Shown piece by piece: positions 45,105-53,888 of a DNA stretch of 64,000 nt. The notes under the pieces are model-generated. The model was given only the letters and a program-made list of their open reading frames with translations. It was not told where the DNA came from and did no database searches. This stretch comes from Piscibacillus salipiscarius JCM 13188 (GTDB lineage: Bacteria; Bacillota; Bacilli; Bacillales; Alkalibacillaceae). Both the position numbers and the translations under genes were made by a program. The stretch is from the NCBI RefSeq assembly GCF_001311865.1, contig NZ_BBCD01000001.1, positions 186,001 to 250,000 on the forward strand. The letters run 5' to 3'. The first letter of the stretch is position 1. Every line of letters begins with the position of its first letter.

Positions 45105-45340
45105 AAAATAAAAAGAGCTTTTTATCCCAAAATAGGGACGAAAAAGCTCGCGGTACCACCCTCATTGAATAGTTATTTAAACTATTCCACTCGACATTCG
45201 TAACGTGAATGAACCGCCCTTTTCTACTTCATTCAAAAAGGGACTCCGGGATGATTTTCATTAAAAGGTCGTTACTAGGCTCGCACCATCCCTAGCTCGC
45301 TTAAACGATGAACTCTTAATTACTATTCCCATCTTCGTTT
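45105..45340 (-). promoter_or_regulatory. ileS leader: T-box riboswitch (isoleucine) before ileS
   Basis: Minus strand: the T-box core AGGGTGGTACCGCG is at 45149-45162, followed by a terminator with stem GAGCTTTTT/AAAAAGCTC (45115-45149) and T run. Upstream is Stem I with GCTAGGGATGGTG and a specifier region AAAATCATCCCGGAG, where ATC (Ile) is the likely specifier codon. Uncharged tRNA-Ile should promote read-through into ileS. Confidence 0.93.
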
Positions 45341-45374
45341 TAGAATTAATTAATATATGCTTATACGATATGAA

Positions 45375-45403
45375 ATTATATGGAAAAATGCGAATTTCGT
45401 CAA
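45375..45403 (-). promoter_or_regulatory. Sigma-A promoter of ileS
   Basis: Minus strand: TTGACG (45398-45403), a 17-base spacer, consensus TATAAT (45375-45380), upstream of the T-box leader and just after the divIVA stop. Confidence 0.8.
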
Positions 45404-45409
45404 GAAAAA

Positions 45410-45925
45410 TTATTCAGAAGTAGAATATTCACCAATGTGATGATCATCTTCTTCATTAGTTTCGACTTGGAATAGATCTTCCCAGTCATCATTATCTATT
45501 ATATCTAATTGCGCTTCAACTAGCATTTTTAATCTCGTACGGAATACTTTAGCTTGCTTTTTTAGCTCTTCGATTTCCATTGCTACCGTTCTAGATTTTG
45601 CTAACGCTTCGTTTACAATTCGATCTGCGTTTTTCTCTGCTTCCTTAATAATTAACTTTGCTTCTTTATTCGCGTTGTTCTTTACTTCATCTGCTGTTTC
45701 TTGAGCAACTAAAATCGAACGATTTAACGTTTCTTCAATGTTATTAAAGTGACTGTTTTTATCTTCTAATTCTGCCACTCTATCTTCTAGAGACTTCTTA
45801 TCACGAATTACTTTCTCAAAGTCTTTAATAACTTGATCGAGAAATTCATTTACCTCATCTTCATCATAACCGCGAAAACCTCTAGTAAATTCTTTATTAT
45901 GAATATCTAATGGCGTTAGTCCCAT
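45410..45925 (-). CDS. divIVA: Cell division initiation protein DivIVA
   Basis: Coiled-coil scaffold that binds negatively curved membrane at septa and poles. Intact, 171 residues (B. subtilis 164). N-terminal lipid-binding domain LTPLDIHNKEFTRGFRGYDE with the conserved Phe/Arg pair, then long coiled coils. The ATG at 45925 (MGLTPLDIHN) behind AAAGGGGGC is the start; the frame upstream is leader. Last gene of the ylm group. Confidence 0.96.
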   Translation of the reverse strand: MGLTPLDIHNKEFTRGFRGYDEDEVNEFLDQVIKDFEKVIRDKKSLEDRVAELEDKNSHFNNIEETLNRSILVAQETADEVKNNANKEAKLIIKEAEKNADRIVNEALAKSRTVAMEIEELKKQAKVFRTRLKMLVEAQLDIIDNDDWEDLFQVETNEEDDHHIGEYSTSE

Positions 45926-46006
45926 TATTTTGCCCCCTTTATTGTACTCATACGTCGCTAGATTACTGTTAATATTCGACAATAACTGTATAAATCCTTC
46001 ATTTTT

Positions 46007-46779
46007 TTATTTTAATTTCGCAACTCGCATGATATATTTTTGTTTCTTTGTTTCCCCTAATATATCAATTACCTTACTTCTTCCTTTTTTCTTTAACGAA
46101 ATAAGATCACCAGGTTCTACATTAAATGAAGAATCATTAACAATGCGATAATTGACCTTAACTGCTTCTTTCTTTATAAAATCTTGAGCTTTTTGCCGGC
46201 TCATTTGATAAATTTCTTTTAAAACAACATCGAGCCTAGTAGATGAAACAGTTGTATCTTTCTCTTCCCACTCATGTTCAGGCTGCAAAATTTCATCAAA
46301 TGATATCTCAGACAGATTAATACTTGTGTTTTTTATTTTCGTTAACTGCATTTGAACAAATACGGCTATTTCCTTATCTAAAATTATTTGAAATGTACCA
46401 TCATCAACAATTAAATCTCCAACCTTTTTCGTTGAATCCCCAAAGACATCAATGTTCCTAATACGTCCCGGTGACTTAGCGTGACAAATTTTTGATGATA
46501 AGATCCTTGTAACACCGTTAATTGATATAATCGATCATTTATATCTTCGTAAAAAGGTGCAAGTATTGCTCGCTTACGCTCTGCCTGATCATATCCACCG
46601 AAAAATGAAAGTTTAAGTTCATCATTTTTACCAATGATTGATTCAAAAATAGTTTGCTCTCTCGGGTCTAAAAAGTCTGTCACGACGATTTTGTACTGAC
46701 GTTCAACTTGCTCTTTCCAGTCTAATGCTTGATCGATAAATGCTTGTTCTTCTGCTCTAAAATGCTGGTATAAATCCAT
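46007..46779 (-). CDS. ylmH: S4-domain RNA-bin­ding protein YlmH / RqcP family (one frameshift)
   Basis: RqcP-type S4 protein; in B. subtilis it works with RqcH (also in this window) in alanine tailing of stalled peptides. N-terminal domain MDLYQHFRAEEQAF, with LDPREQTI; C-terminal S4 domain about residues 180-245 (RLDVVLKEIYQMSRQKA, EPGDLISLKKKGR). One A is missing near 46426, in QRKKVGDLIVDDG; repaired length 257 residues. Confidence 0.93.
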
Positions 46780-46800
46780 AACTATTCCTTCCTATAACGC

Positions 46801-47068
46801 TTAGAATAATAAGCTATAGAATAAGACTCTTGCGCCTTCCTTGGCTAACTGCAATACGATTATCGCAACAATTGGTGAAATATCAATCATACCTAATGGT
46901 GGAATGATTTTTCTAAATGGCTCTAAAAACGGTTCACAAATTTTTGGCTAAAAACTGACCAATTGAAGATTCTCTAGCACCTGGAAACCAAGACATTAAA
47001 ATATAAGCAATTAATGCAAAGGAATAAATTTCTAGTCCTAATATAATGATATTAGCTAACGTTAACAT
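46801..47068 (-). CDS. ylmG: YggT-family membrane protein YlmG (one frameshift)
   Basis: Two-helix membrane protein of the YggT family, found next to sepF in Gram-positive division clusters. Begins [20 protein letters not shown]; the loop [13 protein letters not shown] is the family signature; a second hydrophobic helix ends the protein. There is one A too many near 46947 (five instead of four); without repair the frame stops after about 50 residues. Repaired length 88 residues. The gene lies between sepF and ylmH. Confidence 0.9.
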
Positions 47069-47078
47069 AACTATTTAC

Positions 47079-47508
47079 CTACTTTCTATTAAATTGTTCA
47101 TCTTCTTCAAACAATTGACTTATGGTTCCTGATATATTGACGTGTTCAGGTGTGCAAAGAAACGTCTGTTGACCTAACCTTTGAATATTACCGTTTAGTG
47201 CATAAACAGTACCACTTAGGAAATCAACGACTCTTCGTCCAGTTTGCGAATCTAAGCGTTGCAGGTTCACAACAATAGATTGACGCTTTTTGAGATAATC
47301 TGCTAACTCCTGAGTTTCATCGTAATCTTGAGGCTCACACAGAACCATCTTAGCATCCTGCTGGATTGATGTTAGACTTACAACGTTATCTTTAGATTTC
47401 GTTTCGGTTTGTTCAGTGTCCATCTGCTCTGATTGCCTGCGAACAGGTTCATCTACTTCTTCATACTCGTCAAATTCAAAAAAGATTTATTTTCTCTTTA
47501 AATCCCAT
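47079..47508 (-). CDS. sepF: Cell division protein SepF (one frameshift site)
   Basis: Membrane-bound anchor that bundles FtsZ filaments. The ATG at 47508 (MGFKEKI) is followed by the short amphipathic membrane helix, an acidic linker (EFDEYEEVDEPVRRQ), then the conserved globular domain (KMVLCEPQDYDETQ, VVNLQRLD, VDFLSGTVYAL). The break near 47488 is either one extra T or two missing bases; the repaired protein is 142 or 143 residues. Confidence 0.93.
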
Positions 47509-47519
47509 GGCTAGCCCCC

Positions 47520-48197
47520 CTATGTTGTCTCGTTGCCTACTAAACTTGAACCTATTCTAATATGAGTTGCACCTTCTTCAGCCGCAATCTCATAATCATT
47601 ACTCATTCCCATTGATAAATATGTACATGGTGCATAATCTAAATTTAAAGCCTGCACATGTTCTCGTAGTGCTCTCAATTTTCTAAAACAATTTCTAATG
47701 AGCTGCTCATCTTCTGTTAAAGGAGCCATGGTCATGAGTCCTACCACTTTAATATTTTCATACTCTTTTAATTGTTCTACAAATGATTCTACGTTCTCAG
47801 GATTTAAACCGTGTTTTGAATCTTCACCACTTGTATTAACTTGTACAAAACATGGCACAGTTCGGTCGCTTCTCTTATTAATTTCTTTTGCTAAAGAGCT
47901 GCGGTCTAAAGAATGAATATAATCAACATCCTGAATAATATTCTTAACCTTTCTAGATTGTAACGTGCCGATAAAATGCCAATTCACAGCATCTCCAATT
48001 GCCTCGTGTTTTTCGTTAAAACCCTCTACTCGATTCTCACCCAGTTCAGTTACCCCTGCATCAACAGCTTCCTTAGCTGTTTCTACAGTTACATATTTGG
48101 TAACTGCAATAACTTGTACGTCTTCTTCTCTATTGACTCGCCGACAAGCTTGTGAAATTCGATTTTTAATATGTTCAAAATTAGATTGAATTGACAT
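47520..48197 (-). CDS. ylmE: YggS-family pyridoxal phosphate homeostasis protein
   Basis: PLP-binding protein with an alanine racemase-like barrel; the family affects vitamin B6 and amino acid balance. Intact, 225 residues. The PLP lysine is in VIAVTKYV, with [18 protein letters not shown] and the C-terminal [11 protein letters not shown]. The ATG at 48197 (MSIQSN) follows AGAGGGGAT. Part of the ylmC-pgeF-ylmE-sepF-ylmG-ylmH-divIVA run. Confidence 0.95.
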   Translation of the reverse strand: MSIQSNFEHIKNRISQACRRVNREEDVQVIAVTKYVTVETAKEAVDAGVTELGENRVEGFNEKHEAIGDAVNWHFIGTLQSRKVKNIIQDVDYIHSLDRSSLAKEINKRSDRTVPCFVQVNTSGEDSKHGLNPENVESFVEQLKEYENIKVVGLMTMAPLTEDEQLIRNCFRKLRALREHVQALNLDYAPCTYLSMGMSNDYEIAAEEGATHIRIGSSLVGNETT

Positions 48198-48226
48198 ATG
48201 CCATCCCCTCTTGTACATCTTGTAGT

Positions 48227-49018
48227 TTATTGTTTATAAAGATAAGCCATCATTCGTCCTGTTTTGCCTTGATCTCTTCTATGAGAGAATAACCATTCTT
48301 CATCATTAAATGTACAATAGTTAGTAATATAAACTGAGGATTCATTAACCCCATTGTCGACTAAAAATAAAGTATTTAGTCGTTTTAAGTCTAATAAATA
48401 ATGTCCTTCTCTGGTTGGCATTAGTACTTCCGAGTGAAATTTTTCCGGAACATGATCGGCAACACGCTGATCCACTTCGTAGTTGTTCTTGGATATACAT
48501 GGTCCGATAACGACCTCGAGATTCTTGGAATCAATTCCTTTTTCATTAAATAAGTGAACCATTTTAGGTCCAATTTCGCTGACAGTCCCTTTCCATCCAG
48601 CATGAGCAATACCGATCCAATGGTCATCTTTTGACTTAAATAATAACGGAACACAGTCAGCATAAAAAGCAGTTAAAACCTGACCCACTTGGTTCGTTAT
48701 CATACCATCCGCATCAACCTCAGGATGATGATGGTTGTATTGATGTCCCCCAGATTCTTTTGATAAATCCATGATATTATTACTATGTACTTGGTTGACA
48801 GCTTTCCAACTACTTAAATCAGTATTAGCTTTCTGACTGAAAATTTCACGATTCTTTAAAACTGCTGTTTCTGAATCATTTACATGAATTCCTAAATTCA
48901 TTGATTGATATGGTGATTCACTCACGCCACCTTTTCGTGTTGAAAAACCAGCTTGTACTTTTGATTGATTCCAAGGTGTCACTTTTAAAACATCATCAAC
49001 TAATTGTAATATTTCCAT
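48227..49018 (-). CDS. pgeF: Peptidoglycan editing factor PgeF / YfiH-family laccase-domain protein
   Basis: Multicopper-oxidase-like fold with zinc; members act on purine nucleosides, and in E. coli the protein prevents misincorporation of serine into peptidoglycan. Intact, 263 residues. Conserved ligands are in [15 protein letters not shown] and [10 protein letters not shown]. The ATG at 49018 (MEILQLVDD) is preferred; the frame upstream lacks a binding site. ylmD in B. subtilis. Confidence 0.93.
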   Translation of the reverse strand: MEILQLVDDVLKVTPWNQSKVQAGFSTRKGGVSESPYQSMNLGIHVNDSETAVLKNREIFSQKANTDLSSWKAVNQVHSNNIMDLSKESGGHQYNHHHPEVDADGMITNQVGQVLTAFYADCVPLLFKSKDDHWIGIAHAGWKGTVSEIGPKMVHLFNEKGIDSKNLEVVIGPCISKNNYEVDQRVADHVPEKFHSEVLMPTREGHYLLDLKRLNTLFLVDNGVNESSVYITNYCTFNDEEWLFSHRRDQGKTGRMMAYLYKQ

Positions 49019-49075
49019 TATTAAACTCCGCTCCTTGTAATACCCCCATTTTATCATAGATTACAACATTTTTCT

Positions 49076-49328
49076 TCATTCAATTTGTCTATTCGCTTGG
49101 GGTAAACGAACTAATATAACATCTTCTCCAATGGTATCAATATTGGACCAACGAATTAACAATTCTTCATCTTGACCAAAGAGCCCGAACATCTTACTAC
49201 GAGTTGTTACAACAAGTGCTAAGACGACACCTACCGTCACATCTATTTCTAAATCATTGATATAACCAATTTTTTTGGCCATTTTCGACATTAATAATAT
49301 CCTTTGTTTGAAGCTCAGTTAATAACAC
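49076..49328 (-). CDS. ylmC: YlmC/YmxH-family PRC-barrel sporulation protein (one frameshift)
   Basis: Small PRC-barrel-like protein. The repaired frame begins at GTG 49328 behind AAAGGGG and reads LLTELQTKDIINVENGQK, then IGYINDLEIDV and MFGLFGQDEELLI to VILVRL, 83 residues. There is one A too many in the seven-A run at 49270-49276; the shorter frame starting at 49291 lacks the first strand. Downstream of sigG, as in B. subtilis. Function unknown. Confidence 0.85.
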
Positions 49329-49366
49329 GAACATCACCCCTTTGTCATACATATATGAGTCTACAT

Positions 49367-49392
49367 AAAAATAGCCCCGAAAATCTCGGGAC
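49367..49392 (-). terminator. Intrinsic terminator after sigG
   Basis: Minus strand: stem AGTCCCGA/TCGGGGCT with loop GATTT (about 49373-49392), followed by ATTTTTA. It lies 12 bases past the sigG stop and separates the sporulation sigma genes from the ylm run. Confidence 0.75.
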
Positions 49393-49403
49393 TACGTAAA
49401 AAT

Positions 49404-50186
49404 CTAATTTTCTAATACATTTTTATTCATTTCTTTAATGGCTGATTTCTCTAACCTAGACACTTGTGCTTGAGAAATACCGATTTCCTCAGCTACTTCC
49501 ATTTGAGTTTTCCCTTCAAAAAACCTTTGATTAATGATCAGCTTCTCTCTGTCATTTAACCCTTTTATGCCTTCACGAATTGCTAAATCATTAAGCCAAG
49601 AAGAGTCTTTTTGTTTATCATCCCTAAGCTGATCCAGTACGAAAATTGGATCACTCCCATCGTTATAAATCGGTTCAAATAACGATACCGGATCCTGAAT
49701 GGCATCTAATGCAAATACTACATCTTCCTGAGGCACGTCCATTTCCCGTGCAATTTCTTGAGTCGTTGGCTCTGTAGAAGTTTTACTCATTAACTGTTCT
49801 TTCACCTGTAAAGCTTTATAAGCTATATCTCTTAATGACCTTGACACTCGAATTGGGTTATTATCTCTTAAATATCTTCTGATTTCTCCAATGATCATCG
49901 GAACTGCATAGGTTGAAAATTTAACATTTTGTCCAAGGTCAAAGTTATCAATGGATTTCATTAGTCCAATGCAACCAACTTGGAACAGGTCATCAACATT
50001 TTCTCCTCTGTGGTTAAATCGTTTAATGACGCTAAGTACTAATCTTAAGTTCCCATTTACTAATTCTTCTCTAGCTTCCATTTCTCCTGACTGCATTCTT
50101 CTAAATAATTCTCGCATTTCTTCATTCGTTAAGACTGGTAACTTCGATGTATCTACACCGCATATTTCCACTTTATGTCTTGACAT
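49404..50186 (-). CDS. sigG: RNA polymerase sporulation sigma factor SigG
   Basis: Late forespore sigma factor. Intact, 260 residues, same as B. subtilis. Begins MSRHKVEICGVDTSKLPVL, with region 2 (NVDDLFQVGCIGLMKSIDNFD, split here as two parts: NVDDLFQVGCIG and LMKSIDNF) and region 4 (EVAEEIGISQAQVSRLE). It follows sigE, with its own forespore-type promoter in the gap and a sigE terminator. Confidence 0.97.
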   Translation of the reverse strand: MSRHKVEICGVDTSKLPVLTNEEMRELFRRMQSGEMEAREELVNGNLRLVLSVIKRFNHRGENVDDLFQVGCIGLMKSIDNFDLGQNVKFSTYAVPMIIGEIRRYLRDNNPIRVSRSLRDIAYKALQVKEQLMSKTSTEPTTQEIAREMDVPQEDVVFALDAIQDPVSLFEPIYNDGSDPIFVLDQLRDDKQKDSSWLNDLAIREGIKGLNDREKLIINQRFFEGKTQMEVAEEIGISQAQVSRLEKSAIKEMNKNVLEN

Positions 50187-50222
50187 GTATGCCCCTCCCG
50201 TATGGAGATAATGTTCAGTTTA

Positions 50223-50251
50223 AAGTGTCTCCATAACGAAAGTTTTTATGC
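50223..50251 (-). promoter_or_regulatory. Sigma-F-type promoter of sigG
   Basis: Minus strand: GCATA (50247-50251), a 14-base spacer, GGAGACACTT (50223-50232), about 37 bases before the sigG ATG. It resembles the sigma-F consensus GYWTA / GGNRANANTR with one mismatch and a spacer one base short. Known biology (sigG depends on sigma-F) supports it. Confidence 0.5.
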
Positions 50252-50362
50252 GGCATGTATTATTTTCATAATTTTATATGTGGTTTATACAATTTAGACA
50301 AAATACGGCAAATCCAGTCACAATCTATATTGATTAGTCTAAATCAAATAATTTTTTATAAA

Positions 50363-50407
50363 CAAAAAATCCCGTCTGGATCTTGAACCTTTGTTCAAGA
50401 CAACGGG
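50363..50407 (-). terminator. Intrinsic terminator after sigE
   Basis: Minus strand: stem CCCGT…CTTGAAC / GTTCAAG…ACGGG (50370-50407) followed by ATTTTTTG. It begins about 9 bases past the repaired sigE stop. Confidence 0.82.
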
Positions 50408-50415
50408 AAAGAAAA

Positions 50416-51134
50416 TTAAACCATCTTATTAAACTCTTTTTCAATCGACGAATAATCTTTTTCTCCAAGCGGGAAATATAAGACTGAGATATGCCCAGCT
50501 GTTCAGCTACGTCTTTTTGTGTTTGTTCTTGATGGCCACTTAATCCAAAACGCATCTCCATGATTTGTTTCTCTCTACCGTTCAACTTCGATAAAGCTGA
50601 TTTTAATAAATTTTTATCAACAGATAAGTCCAAATCCTTCGTAATGATATTTTCATCAGTACCCAGAACATCTGATAATAAAAGCTCATTGCCATCCCAA
50701 TCCACATTTAAAGGTTCATCAAATGAAATTTCTGTCTTTCGTTTATTATTTCTTCGTAAATACATCAGAATTTCATTCTCAATACATCTCGAAGCGTAAG
50801 TTGCTAATTTAATGTTTTTCTCAGGGTTAAAAGTATTAACAGCTTTTATTAATCCTATAGAACCAATACTAATCAAATCTTCAATATGAATGCCCGTATT
50901 TTCAAATTTCTTGGCAATGTAAACGACTAACCTTAAGTTATGTTCAATCAGTTTAGACTTCGCCGTATCATCCCCGTTAGCCACACGGTCAAGCATTTCT
51001 TTTTCATCTTCTTTTGATAAAGGTGGAGGTAGAGCTTCACTGCCTCCGATATAATAGATTTCATCAGGTTTTCCTTTAAGTTTTAGGATAATTGTTAAGA
51101 AGAAAAATTTAATACGATACCATAAACGCTTCAT
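50416..51134 (-). CDS. sigE: RNA polymerase sporulation sigma factor SigE (one frameshift)
   Basis: Mother-cell sigma factor, made as an inactive precursor. The N-terminal pro-sequence of about 27-29 residues is hydrophobic and basic ([19 protein letters not shown]), removed by SpoIIGA before [14 protein letters not shown]. Regions 2 and 4 are nearly those of B. subtilis. One A is missing near 50438, giving a spurious 27-residue tail; repaired, it ends LKKEFNKMV at 50416 with 239 residues, exactly the B. subtilis length. ATG overlaps the spoIIGA stop. Confidence 0.97.
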
Positions 51135-52048
51135 TAGATTACTCCTTTCACATGTTGAACCTTAGTATTTTTCGACTGAAATAGCAGTGGATGAAGTAAA
51201 CAATTATATGACATGCTGTTAGAAAACTCTCCGAAGTGAATGCCTACATACACTCTTCTTGAAGAATGGATAAATTCTCGAACTCTTATGGAAATTTTTT
51301 TGCACTTGAAAAACAGGAATATACCCCATATCCCCTCCTGCTTTTTGAGTGGTATATATTCAAATGGTGTTTCAAAATCAGGCTGATCGAATGGTTTTGT
51401 TTTCAATTCATCTACCTTTTGTTTACCAAACCAGTTTTGTGCCGTTAGTTCATCAATCAGCATGATGGGTTTATTCGTAAGTGGGTGCGTTAATTGATTA
51501 CCTGTATCATAAAAACCTTTTAAATAGTAATTACGATGCTCATCTATATGTACCGCGACATCGTAAATCTGTTCATGTTGCAATTTAATAACGGATAATT
51601 TCTGTAATCGATCTTTGGTGAAATATACAAAGATTGGAAAGAAAATTAAAACAAATACCCAACTCACCATATTGCCGTAAGCTACATGACTTAACCAGGG
51701 CAAATCAACTTGTTGTGATTGCAAGAAGTAATGTAATGCAAATAAGCCACCCCCTATTGAAAAATTAATAAAGTAAAAACTAAACATATAAATGACAAAG
51801 CGTCGAATCGAATCAAAAGGAAACGCTATCAGTATAATGCCAACTGAATAAACCAATTTAACTAATGGCCAATTAAGCCAGTCCAATCCCTGGACAAACG
51901 ACAAGGGTACTATTAATGAAGCATATAAGCTAGCAAGAAAGATTCGTAATTGTGAAAATGGTTGCCTGACAGCCCATGCAACTACGAGCAAGACTAACCA
52001 ATCAAATATGAGATTGAGTATCCAAATTAAATCCAGGTAGATTTGCAT
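51134..52048 (-). CDS. spoIIGA: Sporulation sigma-E factor processing peptidase SpoIIGA (two compensating frameshifts)
   Basis: Membrane aspartic protease that removes the SigE pro-sequence at the sporulation septum. Five hydrophobic helices in residues 1-150, then a cytoplasmic protease domain with DTGN (Asp about 181) in [18 protein letters not shown] missing A (51342-51346) and an extra A (51295-51301) shift the frame only between them; repair gives [14 protein letters not shown]. About 304 residues. It is cotranslated with sigE. Confidence 0.94.
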   Translation of the reverse strand: MQIYLDLIWILNLIFDWLVLLVVAWAVRQPFSQLRIFLASLYASLIVPLSFVQGLDWLNWPLVKLVYSVGIILIAFPFDSIRRFVIYMFSFYFINFSIGGGLFALHYFLQSQQVDLPWLSHVAYGNMVSWVFVLIFFPIFVYFTKDRLQKLSVIKLQHEQIYDVAVHIDEHRNYYLKGFYDTGNQLTHPLTNKPIMLIDELTAQNWFGKQKVDELKTKPFDQPDFETPFEYIPLKKQEGIWGIFLFFKCKKISIRVREFIHSSRRVYVGIHFGEFSNSMSYNCLLHPLLFQSKNTKVQHVKGVI

Positions 52049-52115
52049 AGGCTTCTCCTAGTTAAATTAGTCATATTAATTTTGATTTAATCCATTCAAT
52101 AATCTATTTATTAAA

Positions 52116-52146
52116 AGTATAAAAAGAGAGCCGAAAATCATGTCAA
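52116..52146 (-). promoter_or_regulatory. Candidate spoIIGA-sigE promoter with long spacer
   Basis: Minus strand: TTGACA (52141-52146) and TATACT (52116-52121) are separated by 19 bases, about 70 bases before the spoIIGA ATG. The B. subtilis spoIIG promoter is known for near-consensus boxes with an unusually long spacer (22 bases) and Spo0A boxes. I see no convincing Spo0A box here. The -35 lies in the loop of the hairpin described next. Confidence 0.4.
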
Positions 52147-52162
52147 TTTTTCGGCTCTTTTA
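52120..52162 (-). terminator. Hairpin with T runs upstream of spoIIGA
   Basis: Stem AAAGAGCCGAAAA/TTTTCGGCTCT (about 52125-52137 with 52147-52160) with T runs on both strands. As a terminator it could shield spoIIGA from read-through of ftsZ transcripts, although ftsZ already has its own strong terminator at 52556-52612. Confidence 0.75.
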
Positions 52163-52376
52163 TCATCTAATTTTGAAAGCTTTTGTCTAATAAATTTGTT
52201 AACTAAATAAAGATATTTCAAGAAACTAAACCGCTGTATAATATCAACTGAAAATAAAGATCATTAATCTGCTAATTAGACGAATTTTACTCCTAATTCT
52301 TCTTTTCACGCCTGACTCTTTTAAGATCGTTACCTTCAAATTGATTGACCTTAGAACAACACACCTGAATACATTT

Positions 52377-52480
52377 CGCTTTCCGCGGGTGGTTCCGAGC
52401 CCCTTCGAACTCAACTTTGTTCCGTTCTATGGATCTCGCTAGCCTCGCTTTTCCCGCTGGGAGTCTCGTGTACGTTACCT
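52377..52480 (-). repeat. Bacillaceae palindromic intergenic repeat element
   Basis: Part of the 640-base gap between ftsZ and spoIIGA. On the minus strand it reads ACGAGACTCCCAGCGGGAAA, then AGCGAGGCTAGCGAGATCC, and ends CCCGCGGAAAGCGAAATG. These phrases match a GC-rich element scattered between genes in many Bacillaceae genomes. GC content is clearly above its surroundings. A 63-codon frame on the minus strand (52293-52484) runs through it but lacks a ribosome binding site and is not called. The stretches 52163-52290 and 52490-52555 show nothing I recognise. Confidence 0.65.
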
Positions 52481-52555
52481 GCAAGAGTGTAATAATTGAC
52501 TTAATTTACAGTCCCATGAAATATATAGTAATTGACAGTATCCCAGTAGATACCC

Positions 52556-52612
52556 AAGCCAAAAAAAGAGAGACACCAACGTGATAGTTGAAAATCACGT
52601 TTGGTGTCTCTG
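52556..52612 (-). terminator. Intrinsic terminator of the ftsAZ unit
   Basis: Minus strand: a long stem AGAGACACCAAACGTGAT/ATCACGTTGGTGTCTCT (52568-52611, one bulge) followed by seven Ts. It lies about 80 bases past the ftsZ stop. Confidence 0.92.
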
Positions 52613-52688
52613 ATTATTTTAGAGACTTTTGGATAACCTCTTAATTATTAAAGTTTTTCTATTCTTAGAATTAAGAAGGAGAGAAAAC

Positions 52689-53827
52689 TTATCGATCTCT
52701 ATTTCTGTTTCTTAAGAATGTTGGAATATCTAACGTATCCTCTTCAAAAGATGGTCTGCGACTAGTTGGCTCCTGTCTTGGAGCTTGTTGTTGTTGCGAC
52801 TGCCCACCTAATGAAGAATTGCTCTGAACAGGTTTTGTTGATAAACTGGACCTTGATTATGGTCTTCTTTTTTCGTTTCATCAAAACCAGTTGCAATAAC
52901 CGTTACAACAATCTCATCTTTAAGATTCTCATTAATTACAGAACCAAAAATAACATTGACTTCTTGGTCCGCAGCTGAGGTCACAATTTCTGCAGCTTCT
53001 TGTACTTCAAATAAGCTTAAGTTAGCTCCACCAGAAATGTTCATAAGAACGCCATGAGCTCCATCGATTGATGTTTCTAGTAGTGGAGAAGAAATTGCCT
53101 TTTTCGCTGCTTCGGTTGCGCGGTTCTCACCAGTGGCAATACCGATACCCATTAATGCGGAACCTTTATCTTCCATGATTGTTTTGACGTCTGCAAAGTC
53201 TACGTTAATTAGACCTGGTACTGCGATTAAGTCAGAAATACCTTGTACACCCTGACGTAATACATTATCCGCCTCGCGGAATGCTTCTAACATTGGCGTG
53301 TTTTTATCAACAATTTCAAGTAGACGATCATTTGGAATGACAATTAATGTATCAACGCTTGCTTTAAGTGAATCAACACCTGTAGTCGCCTGTGTAGAAC
53401 GTTTACGACCTTCAAATAGGAATGGACGAGTAACGACTCCAACTGTTAATGCACCTAATTCCTTAGAAATTTGAGCTATAACTGGGGCAGCTCCTGTTCC
53501 TGTTCCACCACCCATACCAGCAGTTACGAATACCATGTCTGCACCCGCTAATGCTTCTTCAATTAATTCTTTACTTTCTTCAGCTGCTTTTTTACCCACT
53601 TCAGGATTAGCTCCGGCACCCAAGCCTCTAGTTAACTTTTCACCAATTTGAAGCTTCGTATCAGCTTTTGATAGATTAAGAGCTTGAGCATCAGTGTTTA
53701 CAGCGATAAATTCAACACCTTGAACACCATGTTCAATCATACGGTTGACAGCGTTGCTTCCGCCACCACCGCAACCGATTACTTTTATTTTTGCTAATTG
53801 GTCAACATTTGATTCGAAATCCAACAT
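52689..53827 (-). CDS. ftsZ: Cell division protein FtsZ (one frameshift)
   Basis: Tubulin-like GTPase that forms the Z ring. GTPase signature [13 protein letters not shown] at about residue 103-115, T7 loop in NVDFADVK, then a variable linker and the conserved C-terminal peptide [12 protein letters not shown] that binds FtsA and SepF. One base is missing near 52852, cutting off linker and tail as given; repaired length 379 residues (B. subtilis 382), stop at 52689. Confidence 0.97.
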
Positions 53828-53888
53828 CTTTTGTTCCTCCTATTGTTTCAAAATTACAGATCAGTGACTTATGAAGGAATCACTCATT

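Noticed and set aside
45037-45165. A longer N-terminus for IleS
   Set aside because: The upstream frame is the T-box leader including its terminator; the ATG at 45036 has a strong binding site and the family start.
50334-50415. A 27-residue C-terminal extension on SigE
   Set aside because: The extension reads through the sigE terminator; one restored A ends the protein at exactly 239 residues with the family C-terminus.
52293-52484. A 63-codon minus-strand gene between ftsZ and spoIIGA
   Set aside because: It covers the GC-rich repeat element, lacks a ribosome binding site and has the basic, low-meaning composition expected of a repeat read by chance.
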